Assembly (NCBI GenBank): GCA_029216955.1
Contig: JANAVB010003400.1
Span: forward strand, 11,671,983 to 11,735,982
Direction of reading: 5' to 3'
DNA from: Iris pallida
Taxonomy: Eukaryota; Streptophyta; Magnoliopsida; Asparagales; Iridaceae
Length of the DNA stretch: 64,000 bases
Below are positions 1 through 14,654 of this stretch, piece by piece. Every line of letters begins with the position of its first letter. Positions within the stretch are counted from its first letter, which is position 1. The translations under genes were made by a program, and so were the position numbers. The notes beneath the pieces were generated by a model, which saw only the letters and a program-made list of their open reading frames with translations, was not told the DNA's origin and did not search any database.

Positions 1-215
1 AATAGCATAGTTAAATGAAGGTCTTGTGTGTTGCCAAATATAACTGTTAAGAAAGAAGAGAGGATGAGGGAGTCGGGCATGCTATCAAATATAGGAGGGG
101 CTTTGTAGGGACTGTGTTATATACAAGCATCCAACTGATATATATATAGGTTACTTTATATTATTACATAAAGATGTAATCTCAGTTCATATATTTATAT
201 TAGTATATATATACT
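1..215. other. Left flank of the Tekay-type insertion
   Basis: AT-rich sequence with no recognisable gene. Before the insertion it was continuous with the sequence starting at 11869. Confidence 0.6.
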
Positions 216-220
216 GCTAT
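216..220. repeat. Target site duplication GCTAT (left copy)
   Basis: The five bases just before the left LTR are repeated just after the right LTR (11864-11868). This fixes both ends of the element and shows that the two LTRs belong to one insertion. Confidence 0.9.
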
Positions 221-655
221 TGTCAGCCCCTATTTTCCAAATTTAGTTAATTAAGTGTTAATTAATTTTAATGTTAATTTTAGCCTTAAAATAATTATTA
301 GGATTTTTAGGAATTTTTCTATAATTTTTAAATGAGTTTTAAGTAGAAAAATATTGATTTGTAATTAATTGAAATGTTTTAATATCAATTTGTAATTTTT
401 AGAATTGTTTTAATATGGATATGTAATTTATTAAATTGTTAAAATGTCGGTTTATAATTAGTAAATTGTTTTTAATTAGGGAATGCAAATTTATAATTGC
501 ATTCAGTGACTCGGGGGACCTATCCGAAATATCCTAAACTATAGGGACCTAAACGAAAACCATAAACCTACCCACCCCGACTGACCGACGACCGACGACG
601 GCTGCCCCCGCCATTTCCGGCTGCCCCGACCGACCTAGGACCGCCCTAACCCATC

Positions 656-662
656 TATAAAA
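656..662 (+). promoter_or_regulatory. LTR promoter TATA box with downstream telo-boxes
   Basis: TATAAAA lies in a C-rich context and is the only good TATA box in U3. At 685-700 and 742-749 there are plant telo-box motifs (AAACCCTAA, overlapping and single), close to where transcription should start. The right LTR has the same layout (TATA 8964-8970). Telo-boxes near start sites are known in promoters of plant ribosomal-protein and cell-cycle genes; a role here is inference. Confidence 0.65.
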
Positions 663-1277
663 CCCCCCCTTCCTTCCCCAGACGAAACCCTAACCCTAAA
701 CGACCACCACGACCCCTTTCTTCCCCGACGAACCTAGATCTAAACCCTAACTCCGGCGATCCCCAACGCCACTTCCCCGACAGTCGTCACCCCCTTCCAC
801 CGCCACCGATCGATTCGCCGCGCCGAGCTGGACGCAGCGCCACCGGAGCGCCACCGTCCCGACGCCCCTAGCCGCCGCCTCCGACTTCGAAAACTTCTTT
901 GAGAAGTCGGACACGTACGTGTCAGTTTGCTTTCGTGTCGTTTGTGTCTCGATTTTACGTGGGAGACTCGCCAGGATTCGGGGATGTTCGTCCAGTAGCT
1001 GGACACATAAATTAGTGTTCGTGGTGTCGTGCGTAGCACGGACACATTGTTACCTGTGTCCTTAACTGTCAGGACACAGGGTCAATTTTTATTATTTTTT
1101 TATGTGTTATTTAACCTAAACTAAATAAAACTAACCTAAAGTCTAAACCTAACACAGCGGGCCAACTGGCCCACTGGCCAGCGCAGCAGTGTTAGACCCT
1201 CCCCCTTTCCTGTGGGCAGGGTTCGAACCCCCCTGTTGTTTCTTTTCTGTTTCCTTTTTCTTTCTTTTCTTTTTTCT

Positions 1278-1493
1278 GTTTTTATATATTTTATATATAT
1301 ATGTATATATATATATTATATATATATATGTATATACTGTATTTTAACAGTATTTTACATATATGTATATATTGTATAGTTAGTAAATTTATATATATAT
1401 ATATATATATATATGTGTATATATACATATATGTATATACATATATTTCATGTGTATATATATATATATAATATACTAATTATTAAGTGTTTT

Positions 1494-1538
<45 letters not shown>

Positions 1539-1640
1539 ATATATCTATAATATATATTTGTATAATATATATATATATATAGATATATATATATAATATA
1601 TATATATATATATTATATATATATACTTTATAATTAAGTA
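1278..1640. repeat. (TA)n-rich microsatellite tract in the left LTR
   Basis: Almost pure AT/TA dinucleotides with a few TG and TATG interruptions. The matching tract in the right LTR (9598-9960) differs in length and phase, which accounts for most of the length difference between the two LTRs. Confidence 0.9.
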
Positions 1641-2515
1641 TTTCCTTATACATAGATATATGTACTTTCAACATATGTATGTATATATTTTTTTGTATCT
1701 TATTAAAATATTAATATTATTTGTGCACTTTTACCAAATTATATTTTAGTGTATTTAAATTACTGCAACCATTTGGTGTCCAAGCCTAGCATGGGTATTT
1801 GGGCCCAAATACATTTTCACACATTCAAGACCTGTACAAGTCATATTGGACTTGATTCATGGCCTTGGGTCCTGTATTTGAACTTTGGTTCAAATTATAT
1901 ACATGAACAAAATACGCAGATAATTAATTATTGTGTGCAATGCTGTTTTTGATTTTCTAAAATACTTAAAGTACTGCTAAAATTATAGAAAAATAGTATT
2001 TAGATACTATGTTAAGTTAGCTAATTTAGTATAATTTTTGTAGTATTTAATTCACTGTTTTGCCACTAGTTTGGCATATGAAACCAAAACTCATTTTCTG
2101 TATACTTAGGAAAACTGATTTTTATAAAATATTTGTACTAGTTAATAAATTCCAGAAAAATTATAATAAATTTCTATGATTAACAAGGATCACTTTGATA
2201 CTTTACTTTAAGAAAACTAGACTTTTTGTCTATCTCTAAAATTGTTAGAACACAATAGTCTTTTGATTTATTTGTTGATTAATTTCGACTTGTAGCTTTT
2301 TGTGTTATTTTGAGTTTTAGCCGTGTTAAACCTCAACCCCTCACTAGTGTAAAGACCCTAGAAAGTTAGTTAAAGTAGTGTGTTACCCCACATTGGTCTC
2401 CTATGCCAAAATCATCATTTTGGCTAGGTGTCCAATCACAAGTCGTGTTTCACCAATTAGTGTCCTAGTATTTTAGCTTAGTGTAAAAACTAAGTTATTG
2501 CATTTACTTCTACAG

Positions 2516-2578
2516 TGACGAGTTACCGAACATCCATAGCACTTTTATCGCAGCTTGTTTTGCTTTACTTTGCTAGAG
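2516..2578 (+). CDS. Candidate exon A of an LTR-borne spliced small gene
   Basis: A 63-base open segment follows a good acceptor (TTCTACAG) and ends at AG|GCAAGT, the consensus for the rare GC-type donor. Read with two bases finishing a codon at its start and one base left at its end, it is open for 20 codons. The solo LTR has an equivalent 45-base segment (56867-56911) with the same acceptor-exon-GC-donor order and the same phases; the 18-base difference is a whole number of codons. No expression evidence is available. Confidence 0.35.
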
Positions 2579-3135
2579 GCAAGTAATTTCTATGAACTTT
2601 ACATATTGTCACATAAATGAACTACAAAATCCACCATGTTAAATGCTGATCCTTGGGGTAGCAAGTTAAATCTCTACATGTTGTACTTTCAGTTACTACC
2701 ATGCTTAGAACAGTCTTGATGTATCTCTCACATGATTAGAATATGGGTTATGGGGAAACTGTCAGTAGTGTACGTGATCATACCCCCTTCTCCCGTACGT
2801 CTGTACCGAACAAAGTTTCATTTTATATGATTACTGCGTCGTAGGCCTTTATATCAAGACGGAGTTGTGCGTATGTACATCTATCGCCCTATCACTTGTA
2901 CGAAAGTATATTTCATTATGTGCCACAGCACATTGTACTTCTATTGACCGATCACGTACTTGCTACAGTTTTAAACATTACATGTACATCTGTCTGTATG
3001 ACATATATATCCTTGCCATGATAGATTATATGATGCCATGCTTTCCAGTTATTCCTCTCATGTTCATTTCCATGTTTCATATGCTAGTTTGCTAGATTTA
3101 GTACTTGCTTCCGTCCTGACAGGATAACGTTGTAG

Positions 3136-3239
3136 GTGTCCTTACTGAGGAGGAGTTACTCTGCGACACATATTATGAGGTTACTGCCGAGGATCCGGCT
3201 CTGCTTTACGAGGATGTTCCTGCGGGGAACCTCGCCTAG
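3136..3239 (+). CDS. Candidate exon B of the LTR-borne small gene, with LCDTYY motif and stop
   Basis: After the acceptor GTTGTAG the first two bases (GT) would join the single G left by exon A to give Gly. The frame then stays open through an acidic stretch, LCDTYY (3159-3176) and a further acidic tail to TAG at 3237. The solo LTR has exon B at 57398 with the same phase and the same hexapeptide. The hexapeptide codons differ at four positions, all silent third bases. That fits selection on the peptide, but the sample is small and noncoding conservation is not excluded. Confidence 0.4.
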
Positions 3240-3533
3240 TTGTCTTTTGTTTACTTAGACTTTTGAGAGTAGACATGTATTAGACTATATCTTTTTGTAA
3301 CTGGACATGTATCCAGTTTTACTTTACAGTTCACTTGTACTTGGACATTTCACTATATACGACGACTTTTGTGTTTGGAGCATTTATGATTCTTCTTCAC
3401 TTATAGAACTGTTAGCACATTTAGTCTTATCTTGTTGTCTTTAGAACAGCTTACTACGTTTTATCTCAACGTAGGCTGGGCACGACTCGGCCTGGCCCAA
3501 CAATTTGGGTAGCGGGTCGTGACATGTTTTTAG

Positions 3534-3548
3534 TGGTAGCCCATGCAG
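3534..3548 (+). promoter_or_regulatory. Primer-binding-like site of Tekay-type element 1
   Basis: TGGTAGCCCATGCAG begins ten bases after the LTR. The second Tekay-type element has TGGTGGCCCATGCAGG at the same distance (53175). It is not the usual initiator tRNA-Met site, and I cannot name the primer tRNA. Confidence 0.5.
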
Positions 3549-3770
3549 ATCCTGACTAAACTGTTTGGTTACGTTATTGTACCAAGCATGCCTGCAATTA
3601 GGAACTTAAGGTAATTAGACAACATTAGGAAAGACGCTTAGAACACTTAGAGGAATGCTAGGATTGTAACATAGGAAATATATCACATGTTTGCTATTAT
3701 AATTAGATTTTCTTGCATATGATTACTTACTTTAAATAAGTCCTTATAAGTCTTTTTATGTGTAATTTAG

Positions 3771-5081
3771 ATGGTGCTTACTCGTTTATCCCAGTATGTT
3801 ACCCCCGAGAATGGGGCCCTCCATATCCAGTCAGCTGACCAGTTAACTAATACACCTTCACCTACCACATTCCCCCACTCCACAGATCCACAGACCCAGA
3901 TACCACCTTCCACATCACAGGCCCAGCAGGACCCGATACTTCCACCACCCCCTATCACTATACCCACCCAGGCTTCCGTCACACTCGACGGGAACCAGCT
4001 GCTCACACTGATTCAGAGGTTCCTAACAACCCATCAGGAGCAGACTACCCTACTCCGCCAGAGCATGGAACGTTCTGAGGGACGTCCCGTGGTCCCACCA
4101 CATGTAGAGCTACGGCAGAGAGCGGGGACGATCAAGGACTTCATGGGTCTGAATCCCAAGGAGTTCTCAGGGACTGAGGGCATAGTAGTAGCTGATGACT
4201 GGCTAGATTCGGTAGAGAGGAAGCTTCTCGGAGTCAGGATGTCGGATGACCTCCAGGTCGAGGCAGCAGGATTTCTGCTGATAGACTTAGCAGGAGTCTG
4301 GTTCCGGAATGAGCCGTTGTTTACGAGAGGGAGAGCCACTTGGGACCAGTTCAAGACCCAGTTCAAGAAAAAATTCTTCTCGACCACTGCTAGAGTAGCC
4401 ATGGGGCTACGATTCCAGAACATCCAGCAGGGAAACCGTTCTGTTGATGACTATGCGGCAGAGTTTAGTCGCCTGAGCCATTTTGCTCCTAGTCTGGTTG
4501 CAGATCCAGAGGAGGTGACCCGTAGGTTTTGCCATGGTCTAGTTCCAGACATTGGCATTCTTATAGTGGCGAACGGTACGACTGACTACTACCAGAGCCT
4601 AGAGTTAGCCCGGAGCATCGAGGAGCGTCTTCTGTCATGCAAGAGGCCAGCTTCTGTACATCATGAGGGACCGTCCAAGCGTCAGGCTTTTTAGCAGAGA
4701 GCACCGACGCCGCCACAGCAGACTTACCGTCCCTCTACACCACACCATCATACCCCGCCAGTTCGAGCCCCGGGACCCCGACAGCAGCAGCATCAGAAGG
4801 GAGCTATATGTTCTTTCTGCGGAAGACCAGGGCATGATTACTCCATCTGCAGGAAGAGGTTGAAGTAGTGTCTAGCTTGTGGGTCTCCCACCCACCAGCT
4901 GCAAGGGTGCCCAGTAGCGAAGCCTAGAGGACCACTCCCGACTCAGCAGCAGAGGTTTGGGCAACATCTGCAGCAGCAAAAGGGACCTCAGGGGAAGGTT
5001 TATAGCCTAGCCCTTGAGCCGGAGCCGGAGCAGGTTTCGGAGCCAGATTACTTAGCTGACGTCATTACAGGTCATATTTAT
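3771..5081 (+). pseudogene. gag: gag of Tekay-type element 1, with two stops
   Basis: The frame starts at ATG 3771, giving MVLTRLSQ. A proline/threonine-rich N-terminus is followed by the capsid-like retrotransposon gag core (about 4140-4620), with DFMGLNPKEFSG, WLDSVERK, TWDQFKTQFKKKFF and FQNIQQGNRSVDDYAAEFSRLS. Translation stops at TAG 4692-4694. The same frame reopens and encodes two nucleocapsid zinc knuckles of the CX2CX4HX4C type (about 4807-4850 and 4869-4910), separated by a second TAG at 4866-4868. It then runs without a break into the protease at 5082, as expected for a single gag-pol frame. Gag would form the particle that packages element RNA. With both stops no complete Gag can be made, so any mobility would need proteins from another copy. 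Confidence 0.9.
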
Positions 5082-8000
5082 TTGCATACTTTTCTAGCTC
5101 TATGTTTGTTTGATTCTGGTGCATCTTATAGCTTCCTATCATTAGAGTTTATGCAAGAACATCACTTAGTATCTACACCTACTGCGGAGATTAGTAGAGT
5201 AATGACGGGAGGAGGACCAGTGCCTATTAGAGCTAGCTATAGATGCTCTATTATGATAGCCGGAAGAGAGTTCGAGGGGCAATTCTTTGTGATGCCACTC
5301 CCCGGTTATGATATCATATTGGGGATGGACTGGCTTAGCTATGCCGATGCATCTATAGATTGCCATGAGGGTAGTATTTTGTTCAGTACCCCAGGCACAG
5401 CACCATTCAGTATCAGGAGGACAGGACTGGAGATCAGCCTAGAGCCGAACTGTTGTGCGACAGTCGGGGACGCAGTACCGCCACACCCTATCATTAGGGA
5501 GTTTATGGATGTATTCCCAGAGGATCTTCCAGGGCTTCCGCCTGACAGAGATGTGGAGTTCACTATAGATCTAGTGCCGGGTTCATCACCAGTATCCCGG
5601 GCTTGCTATAGAGTGAATCCCAAGGAGGCCATAGAGATGAAAGAGCAGATTGATGACCTGTTGAAAAAGGATTTCATTCGATCCAGTGCTTCTCCATGGA
5701 GAGCACCAGTGCTCTTTGTGCCTAAGAAGGATGGTACAGTCCGGTTGTGTATTGACTATCGGGCCTTGAATGCCATCACTATCAAGAACAAATATCCTCT
5801 GCCCAGGATAGATGATTTATTCTACCAGTTGAGCGGGGCGAAGGTGTTTTCCAGGATAGATTTGAGATCCGGGTACCACCAGGTGAAGGTTAGGCCAGCA
5901 GACATCCAGAAGACGGCGTTCAACACGAAGTACGGGCAGTACGAGTTTCTGGTGATGTCATTTGGTCTTACAAATACGCCAGCTGTCTTTATGAATTTGA
6001 TGAATAAGACATTTCACCAGTATCTGGATAAGTTCGTCGTAGTGTTTATCGACGACATCCTGATATACTCGAAGACGCCAGAGGAGCATGCAGAGCACTT
6101 GCGGATAGTTTTGGGGATTCTGAGGCAGGAGAGATTGTTTGCCAAATTACCGAAGTGCGAGTTCTTTTTAGACCAAGTGGAGTTTCTCGGCCATGTAGTC
6201 ACTGGAGATGGAATCTCGGTGGATCCCAAGAAGATTGCTGCAGTTGAGACGTGGAAGGCTCCGACGTCAGTTTCAGAGATCAGGAGCTTTCTGGGTTTAG
6301 CAGGCTATTACAGGAAGTTCGTCCAGGACTTTGCTAGGATAGCTGAACCCATGACGAAGCTGACGCGGAAGGACGCAGGGTACATTTGGTCAGAGGACTG
6401 CCAGACAGCATTTGAGGAGCTGAAGAGGAGGCTGACGACCGCTCCAGTTCTGACTTTACCTTCAGGTTCTGGAAGTTTCACCATTTACAGTGATGCTTCT
6501 GAGAAGGGGCTAGGATGTGTCCTACAGCAGCATGGGAAAGTAATTGCTTATGCATCTAGGCAATTGCGGACACATGAGAGGAATTATCCTACCCATGACC
6601 TAGAGTTAGCTGCGGTGATCTTTGCACTCAAGTTATGGAAACATTTCTTATACGGAGAGCGTGTGGAAATCTTTACTGACCACAAAAGCTTGAAGTATGT
6701 GTTCACACAGAAAGAGCTGAACATGAGGCAAAGACGATGGTTGGAGTTGATGAAGGACTTCGACATCGATTTACAGTATCACCCCGGGAAGGCAAATGTG
6801 GTGGCGGATACGCTGAGCAGGCATCCGATGGCATGGTATCTGATGATTGATCAGCATTTATGGGAGGATCTGGAGAAGCTCGGTATCGAGCTAGTTCAGC
6901 CAGGATCAGTGATACAGATGATGGCGCTTGACATTCAGTCAGATTTGATGGAGCAGATCCGGGAGGCACAGTCTACAGATGAGAGCCTTCGCAGGCTTCG
7001 ACCCCAGGCATTAGCTGGATTGCTGGATGACTTCACTATAGCAGATGATGGATCCTTGAGGCATGGCAGCCGATTGTGCGTGCCGAAGGGAGAGCTGGTA
7101 GAGGCAGTCTTGCAGGAGGTGCACCGATCGAGATATTCTATTCACCCTGGTGCTAACAAGATGTACCGTGACTTGCGGGAACATCTTTGATGGCACGGGA
7201 TGAAGAGGGATGTATCACGTTTCATCTCGAGATGCCTAGTTTACCAGCAGGTCAAGGCGGAGTGCCAGAGGCCAGCTGGTTTGTTGCAGCCGTTACCCAT
7301 TCCTGAGTGGAAGTGGGAACATATTACGATGGACTTCGTTTCAGGGCTTCCTCGTTCCCAAGGAGGGAAAGATGCCATCTGGGTCATCGTAGACAGGCTG
7401 ATGAAGTGTGCGCACTTCATACCCTTCAAGGTGGGGCTTTCCACCGAGAAGTTGGCGGAGCTATACATGCAGCAGATAGTTTGCCTACACGGAGTGCCGG
7501 TGAGCATCGTGTCAGACAGAGACAGCAGATTCACATCCCACTACTGGAGGAGCTTGCAGGAGGAGTTGGGCAGTAGGCTCAAGTTCAGTACGGCGTACCA
7601 CCCGCAGACAGATGGGCAGTCCGAGAGGACGATACAGACACTGGAGGATATGCTGAGGACCTGCGTGCTGGACTTCGGAGGATCATGGGAGAGCCATCTG
7701 CACTTGATAGAGTTTTCATACAACAACAGCTACCAGGCCAGTATTGGTATGTCTCCTTTAGAGGCGCTTTATGGACGACGATGCCGTACACCACTCTTTT
7801 GGGATGATGTTGGAGACAGAGTTATGTTTGGGCCAGAGATGATCACGGATGCAGCAGAGAAAGTCGGGATGATCAGAGACAGGCTCAGAGTAGCTCAGGA
7901 CAGGCAGAAACACTGGACTGATGCTAGTCGCAGATCGATGGAGTTCGCAGATGGTGATATGGTGCTAGTGAAGATATCACCTACTAGAGGGACGATCCGG

Positions 8001-8401
8001 TTCGGACGAGGAGGAAAGCTGAGCCCAGATACATCGGGCCATTCGAGATACTTGGCAGGATCGGAGAGGTAGCTTACAGGGTTGCACTTCCACCCAACCT
8101 AGCAGGAGTTCACGATGTCTTTCACGTATCTCAGCTGAGGAGATATGTTCCAGACCCCAGTCATGTGCTAGATCATTCGGAGTTGGAGGTCGGACCGAGC
8201 CTTACAGTTTCTGAGCAGCCAGTGGAGATATTAGACAGGAGAGAGAAGAGGCTGAGGAACAAGGTTATACCCCTAGTGCGAGTAGCTTGGAGCCGTCACT
8301 CCCTAGGTGAATCTACTTGGGAGAGGGAGTCGGACATGAGGGAGAGATACCCTTACTTGTTCAATCCAACCGCTGCGAGGGAACCACCCGTTCCCGCTTG
8401 A
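5082..8401 (+). pseudogene. pol: pol of Tekay-type element 1 (PR-RT-RH-INT-chromodomain), one stop and one frameshift
   Basis: This continues the gag frame. The aspartic protease has FDSGAS at about 5109-5126. Reverse transcriptase runs from about 5650 to 6215 with FVPKKDGT, the DLRSGYHQ motif and the catalytic FIDD at 6045-6056. RNase H (about 6470-6830) has YSDAS and TDHKSLKY. The integrase zinc finger (about 7120-7260) is broken by TGA 7188-7190 at a normally Trp position; its last CxxC reads CLVY, so one zinc ligand is lost. The integrase core has Asp in TMDF, Asp in VSDRD and Glu in the SERTIQTLED region. A single-base deletion near 8025 shifts the frame. The remaining tail continues in the new frame through the C-terminal domain and a chromodomain-like segment (about 8215-8375) to TGA 8399-8401. 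Chromodomains of this group are thought to steer integration to heterochromatin. Confidence 0.93.
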
Positions 8402-8512
8402 TACCTTAGAGGTTAGTTTCGATCGCAGCCTTAGTCATTTTGTTGCATTGCTTGCTATGTTAGAATATTGTCGGGTCTTCAATCCTTGTGAATTTCGAGG
8501 ACAAAATTTTTC

Positions 8513-8524
8513 AAGGAGGGAAGA
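8513..8524 (+). promoter_or_regulatory. Polypurine tract of Tekay-type element 1
   Basis: AAGGAGGGAAGA lies just upstream of the right LTR, following AATTTCGAGGAC, a context common before the 3' LTR of plant Ty3/gypsy elements. It is the expected primer for plus-strand DNA synthesis. Confidence 0.8.
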
Positions 8525-8526
8525 CT

Positions 8527-11863
<3,337 letters not shown>

Positions 11864-11868
11864 GCTAT
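11864..11868. repeat. Target site duplication GCTAT (right copy)
   Basis: Matches 216-220 exactly. Confidence 0.9.
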
Positions 11869-12657
11869 ATATTTAGAAAGAGGGATTAATGGAGATTTTG
11901 GGTTCGATTTGGACTGAACCATAGGAGGAGCAGGGGATTTGAAGTAGGGGTACAAGGAATGAAGGCCTGCACACACTTGGCAATGCAGCAGGGGTTTATT
12001 TTGCTATATGCAGGTGTTAAGGAGGAACCCTCTACAGTTGAGTCCTTGTCATTAGTGCAGGCCCTTACATATTCATACTGTTGTTAGTAAAGGGAATGCA
12101 CTAGGCAGGTAAAGGAAGGGAAAGCCGAGTGCACAGGTCATTAGAAAATACAACAATAGCATCATAAGCATGGAGAGGAAGTTCCTCAGTCATAAAGATT
12201 GTGTGCAAATGTGGGATAGTTTTATAGATAGGAAATTATATAGGGTGAGGGTGATATGGGTTATGTACAGGCCTATGGAGGGTTTTGGGAACTTAGTCAT
12301 TCATCTTTCAGTGAACTGAAATGGGTTGAGTAGCAGTTAAGTAAAGAAATTAGGGGTTTGTGTTAGGCACATTATTTATGCATGATAGATGATACCAAAA
12401 CAAGAATTTGGTTCATCTATATGGATAATATGGTTTAGCCTAATCTGGGGTCTAGAAATTGGTAGGTAGATGCATAGGAAATATCCTAGATACTAGATAG
12501 GTTTTAGTCTTTAAACAAGTAATACATAAAAATAGTCAGTCCTACATAAAAAGTAATGCAATGTGGCAAACTGAACATAAATATCTGGCTTTTGGCCAAC
12601 TGAACATAAGTAATAAATAAAAATAATCAGTATCAGAACATATTCAACAAAATATAA
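11869..12657. other. Intergenic sequence, no gene recognised
   Basis: Moderately AT-rich with many stops in all frames. From about 12540 it contains degenerate lead-in copies of the 93-bp repeat that follows. Confidence 0.5.
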
Positions 12658-12905
12658 GGCTTTTGGCAAACTGGCCAGCAATTTGGCATTTGTGCAACTT
12701 GTACTATAACATTATTTGCCCTGCATCAGAACAAAATCAACAAAATATAAGGCTTTTGGCAAACTGGCCAGCAATTTGGCATTTGTGCAACTTGCACTAT
12801 AACATTATTTGCCCTGCATCAGAACAGAATCAACAAAATATAAGGCTTTTAGCAAACTGGCCAGCAATTTGGCATTTGTGCAATTTGCACTATAACATTA
12901 TTTGC
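12658..12905. repeat. 93-bp tandem repeat, about 2.7 copies
   Basis: Copies start at 12658, 12751 and 12844, each beginning GGCTTTTGGCAAACTGGCC (the third has TTTTAGC). The unit is 93 bases, a multiple of three, so an open frame crosses it without being a real gene. The third copy diverges after about 12903. Confidence 0.9.
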
Positions 12906-14095
12906 CATGCAATGCAAACACATTTCATTCCAATTTCCAGGCACATATTTCATTCCAATTTTCAGACAATAGATAAATATATAAGGAAAGAGATTCTTAG
13001 TTTCTTACAGCGATTCAAGAATTACCAATCCAAGCACAAGATCCAACTCCAGGTTCCCACTTCCTATAATCCCAAATAGAAATAACTGCAAAATTAACAT
13101 TAATTAGCATAATGATCAACATATGACATTATAAATAGCCATCATTTCTATAATAGAAAAAAATATAATAACATAACACATAAATTGTGTAAGTTTCAGA
13201 TCATGTCATACTAGGAAACTGTAATGTCCATATATTTGAAAGCATGATGTTTGAAATGGTGGCTTTGCTGTTTGATTTGTTACAAACATAAGCATGTTGT
13301 TGTTTGATTTGTTACAAACATAAGCATGTTGCTGATTATTTGTTACAAAATTACTTAGCAAAATAAAACATTCATAAGCATGTTTTTTTTTTATCTATTA
13401 CACAGACACAGACGCATAAACCAACCATTCTTGATCTTAATTGAATAAATTATATAACCAGGGAACAAAATTATAACAGATCTAGACAAAATAAATTGTA
13501 TATGATAATAACATAAATAAATTGTATAACCAGGGAACAATTATAACATAAATTGTTCTGAGATGTATATGATAATAACATAAAATCGTATATTATAATA
13601 ACACAAAATTATAGTTCTGAGATGTATATGATAATAACATAAATAAATTGTATAACCAGATCTAGACAAAATTATAACAGATCTAGACAAAATTGTAACA
13701 TATCTAGACAAAATTAGAAAAAAAATTATACAGATCTAGTCTTCACCATAGTAAAATATACTTACAGTGATGAGTGATATCAGTGAGAGACTGAGAGAGA
13801 GCGAGAGATCGACGTCGACCGACGGATCTGAAGTCGGATCAACGGTGGTAGGTGGGTAGGGTTAGGGTTCTCCAGTCGAGAGTAGAGGGAACAGGGAAGG
13901 GAAGGTCGAGAGTAGAGGGAACAGAGAAGGGAAGGGAAAGGGATTTGGCTTGGAGGAGGAGGAGCGCCACTCTTGAAGAGCTTAGGGTTTGCCAATGCCA
14001 GCAGTCGTTACTTTGGAAGTTTGGAGGAGTAATGAGAAAATGTGAGGAGAGAGAAAAAAATGTTATATACTTAGGTTAGGGCTGAGGGTAAACAT
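12906..14095. other. AT-rich repeats followed by a GA-rich segment, probably transposon interior
   Basis: From 13240 to 13740 short motifs recur (GATCTAGACAAAATT, GATAATAACATAAA, AAATTGTATAACCAG). A GA-rich block at 13780-13960 follows. On the - strand it reads like a leader exon ending in a donor at about 13765 (CT|GTAAGT). The same order of GA-rich leader then CGGTT-rich end occurs at 31820-32255, so this is probably the 5' part of an hAT-like element. Confidence 0.4.
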
Positions 14096-14282
14096 GTAAA
14101 TTCACATACTCAATTCGGTTTAAAATCGAACCTGAAACCCAATAACCGTAATCGACCCGATTAACCAAATTAGTGGGTTTCTGTAACCGAACCCGACCCG
14201 ATTTTTTTGAACCGAATCAAATGGCCAATTCGTTTCAGTTTGATCCGGTTTTTCGTTTCAAACCGCTAAATGCTCACCCTTA
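14096..14282 (-). mobile_element. hAT-like terminal segment (right end)
   Basis: A block rich in CCGA/CGGTT words ends in TGCTCACCCTTA, close to the terminal sequence CTCACCCCTA of the complete hAT-type elements at 38353 and 39152. No matching left end or 8-bp duplication was found, perhaps because of truncation. Confidence 0.45.
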
Positions 14283-14639
14283 GGGGGAGGTGTCAAAGGT
14301 GATGATCATTATTCATTGGCAGTTTTCGCTAAAAGTGGAAGGTTTTATGCATTATGGTAAAACAAGTGGAGGTGCAACTCAAAATTTCTGTTTTAAGAGG
14401 GGTGCACCTTAAAATGATAAAACAAGTGAGGTGTAACTCAAAATTTCTCAAACAATAAATGTAAGACCATGAAAAAAAAAATTTGTTTACGATTTTGACG
14501 AAAATGCTGAGAGAAACGGTAAATGTCCATTTTAAACGTGAACGAAACTAGTTCTAAATCTGCTAAATATATTTCGTTCCGAGAAGCATCTATCTTTTTT
14601 TTTTACATTTTAACTTTTGTCGCTTTTGATGATTTTGTC
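14283..14639. other. Intergenic sequence with a short two-copy repeat
   Basis: A segment containing AAAACAAGTGGAGGTGCAAC (about 14358) recurs in diverged form at about 14418. Nothing else recognised. Confidence 0.5.
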
Positions 14640-14654
14640 AATAATGTGGATTAT

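Larger units (their letters stand above)
221..3524 (+). repeat. Left LTR of Tekay-type element 1 (3304 bp)
   Basis: It begins TGTCAGCCCC and ends GGTCGTGACA (TG...CA). The 5' third is U3, with a TATA box at 656-662. This is followed by a GC-rich transcribed segment with telo-box motifs, a long (TA)n tract and about 1.8 kb of low-GC sequence. The last 60 bases (GGCTGGGC...GGGTCGTGACA) resemble the ends of the LTRs at 53166 and 57751, so all three belong to one superfamily. Near the 3' end it carries the possible spliced small gene described at 2516-3239. Confidence 0.92.

Noticed and set aside
740..1045. Open frame on the - strand, repeated at 9047-9355
   Set aside because: It lies antisense to the GC-rich leader of the Tekay-type LTRs, and its C-terminal part comes from reverse-reading an arginine-rich composition. 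The two copies are simply the two LTRs.
1219..1230. GGGTTCGAACCC in the LTR as a tRNA B box
   Set aside because: It is a perfect 12-base palindrome without an A box at the right distance; I see no tRNA or SINE body around it.
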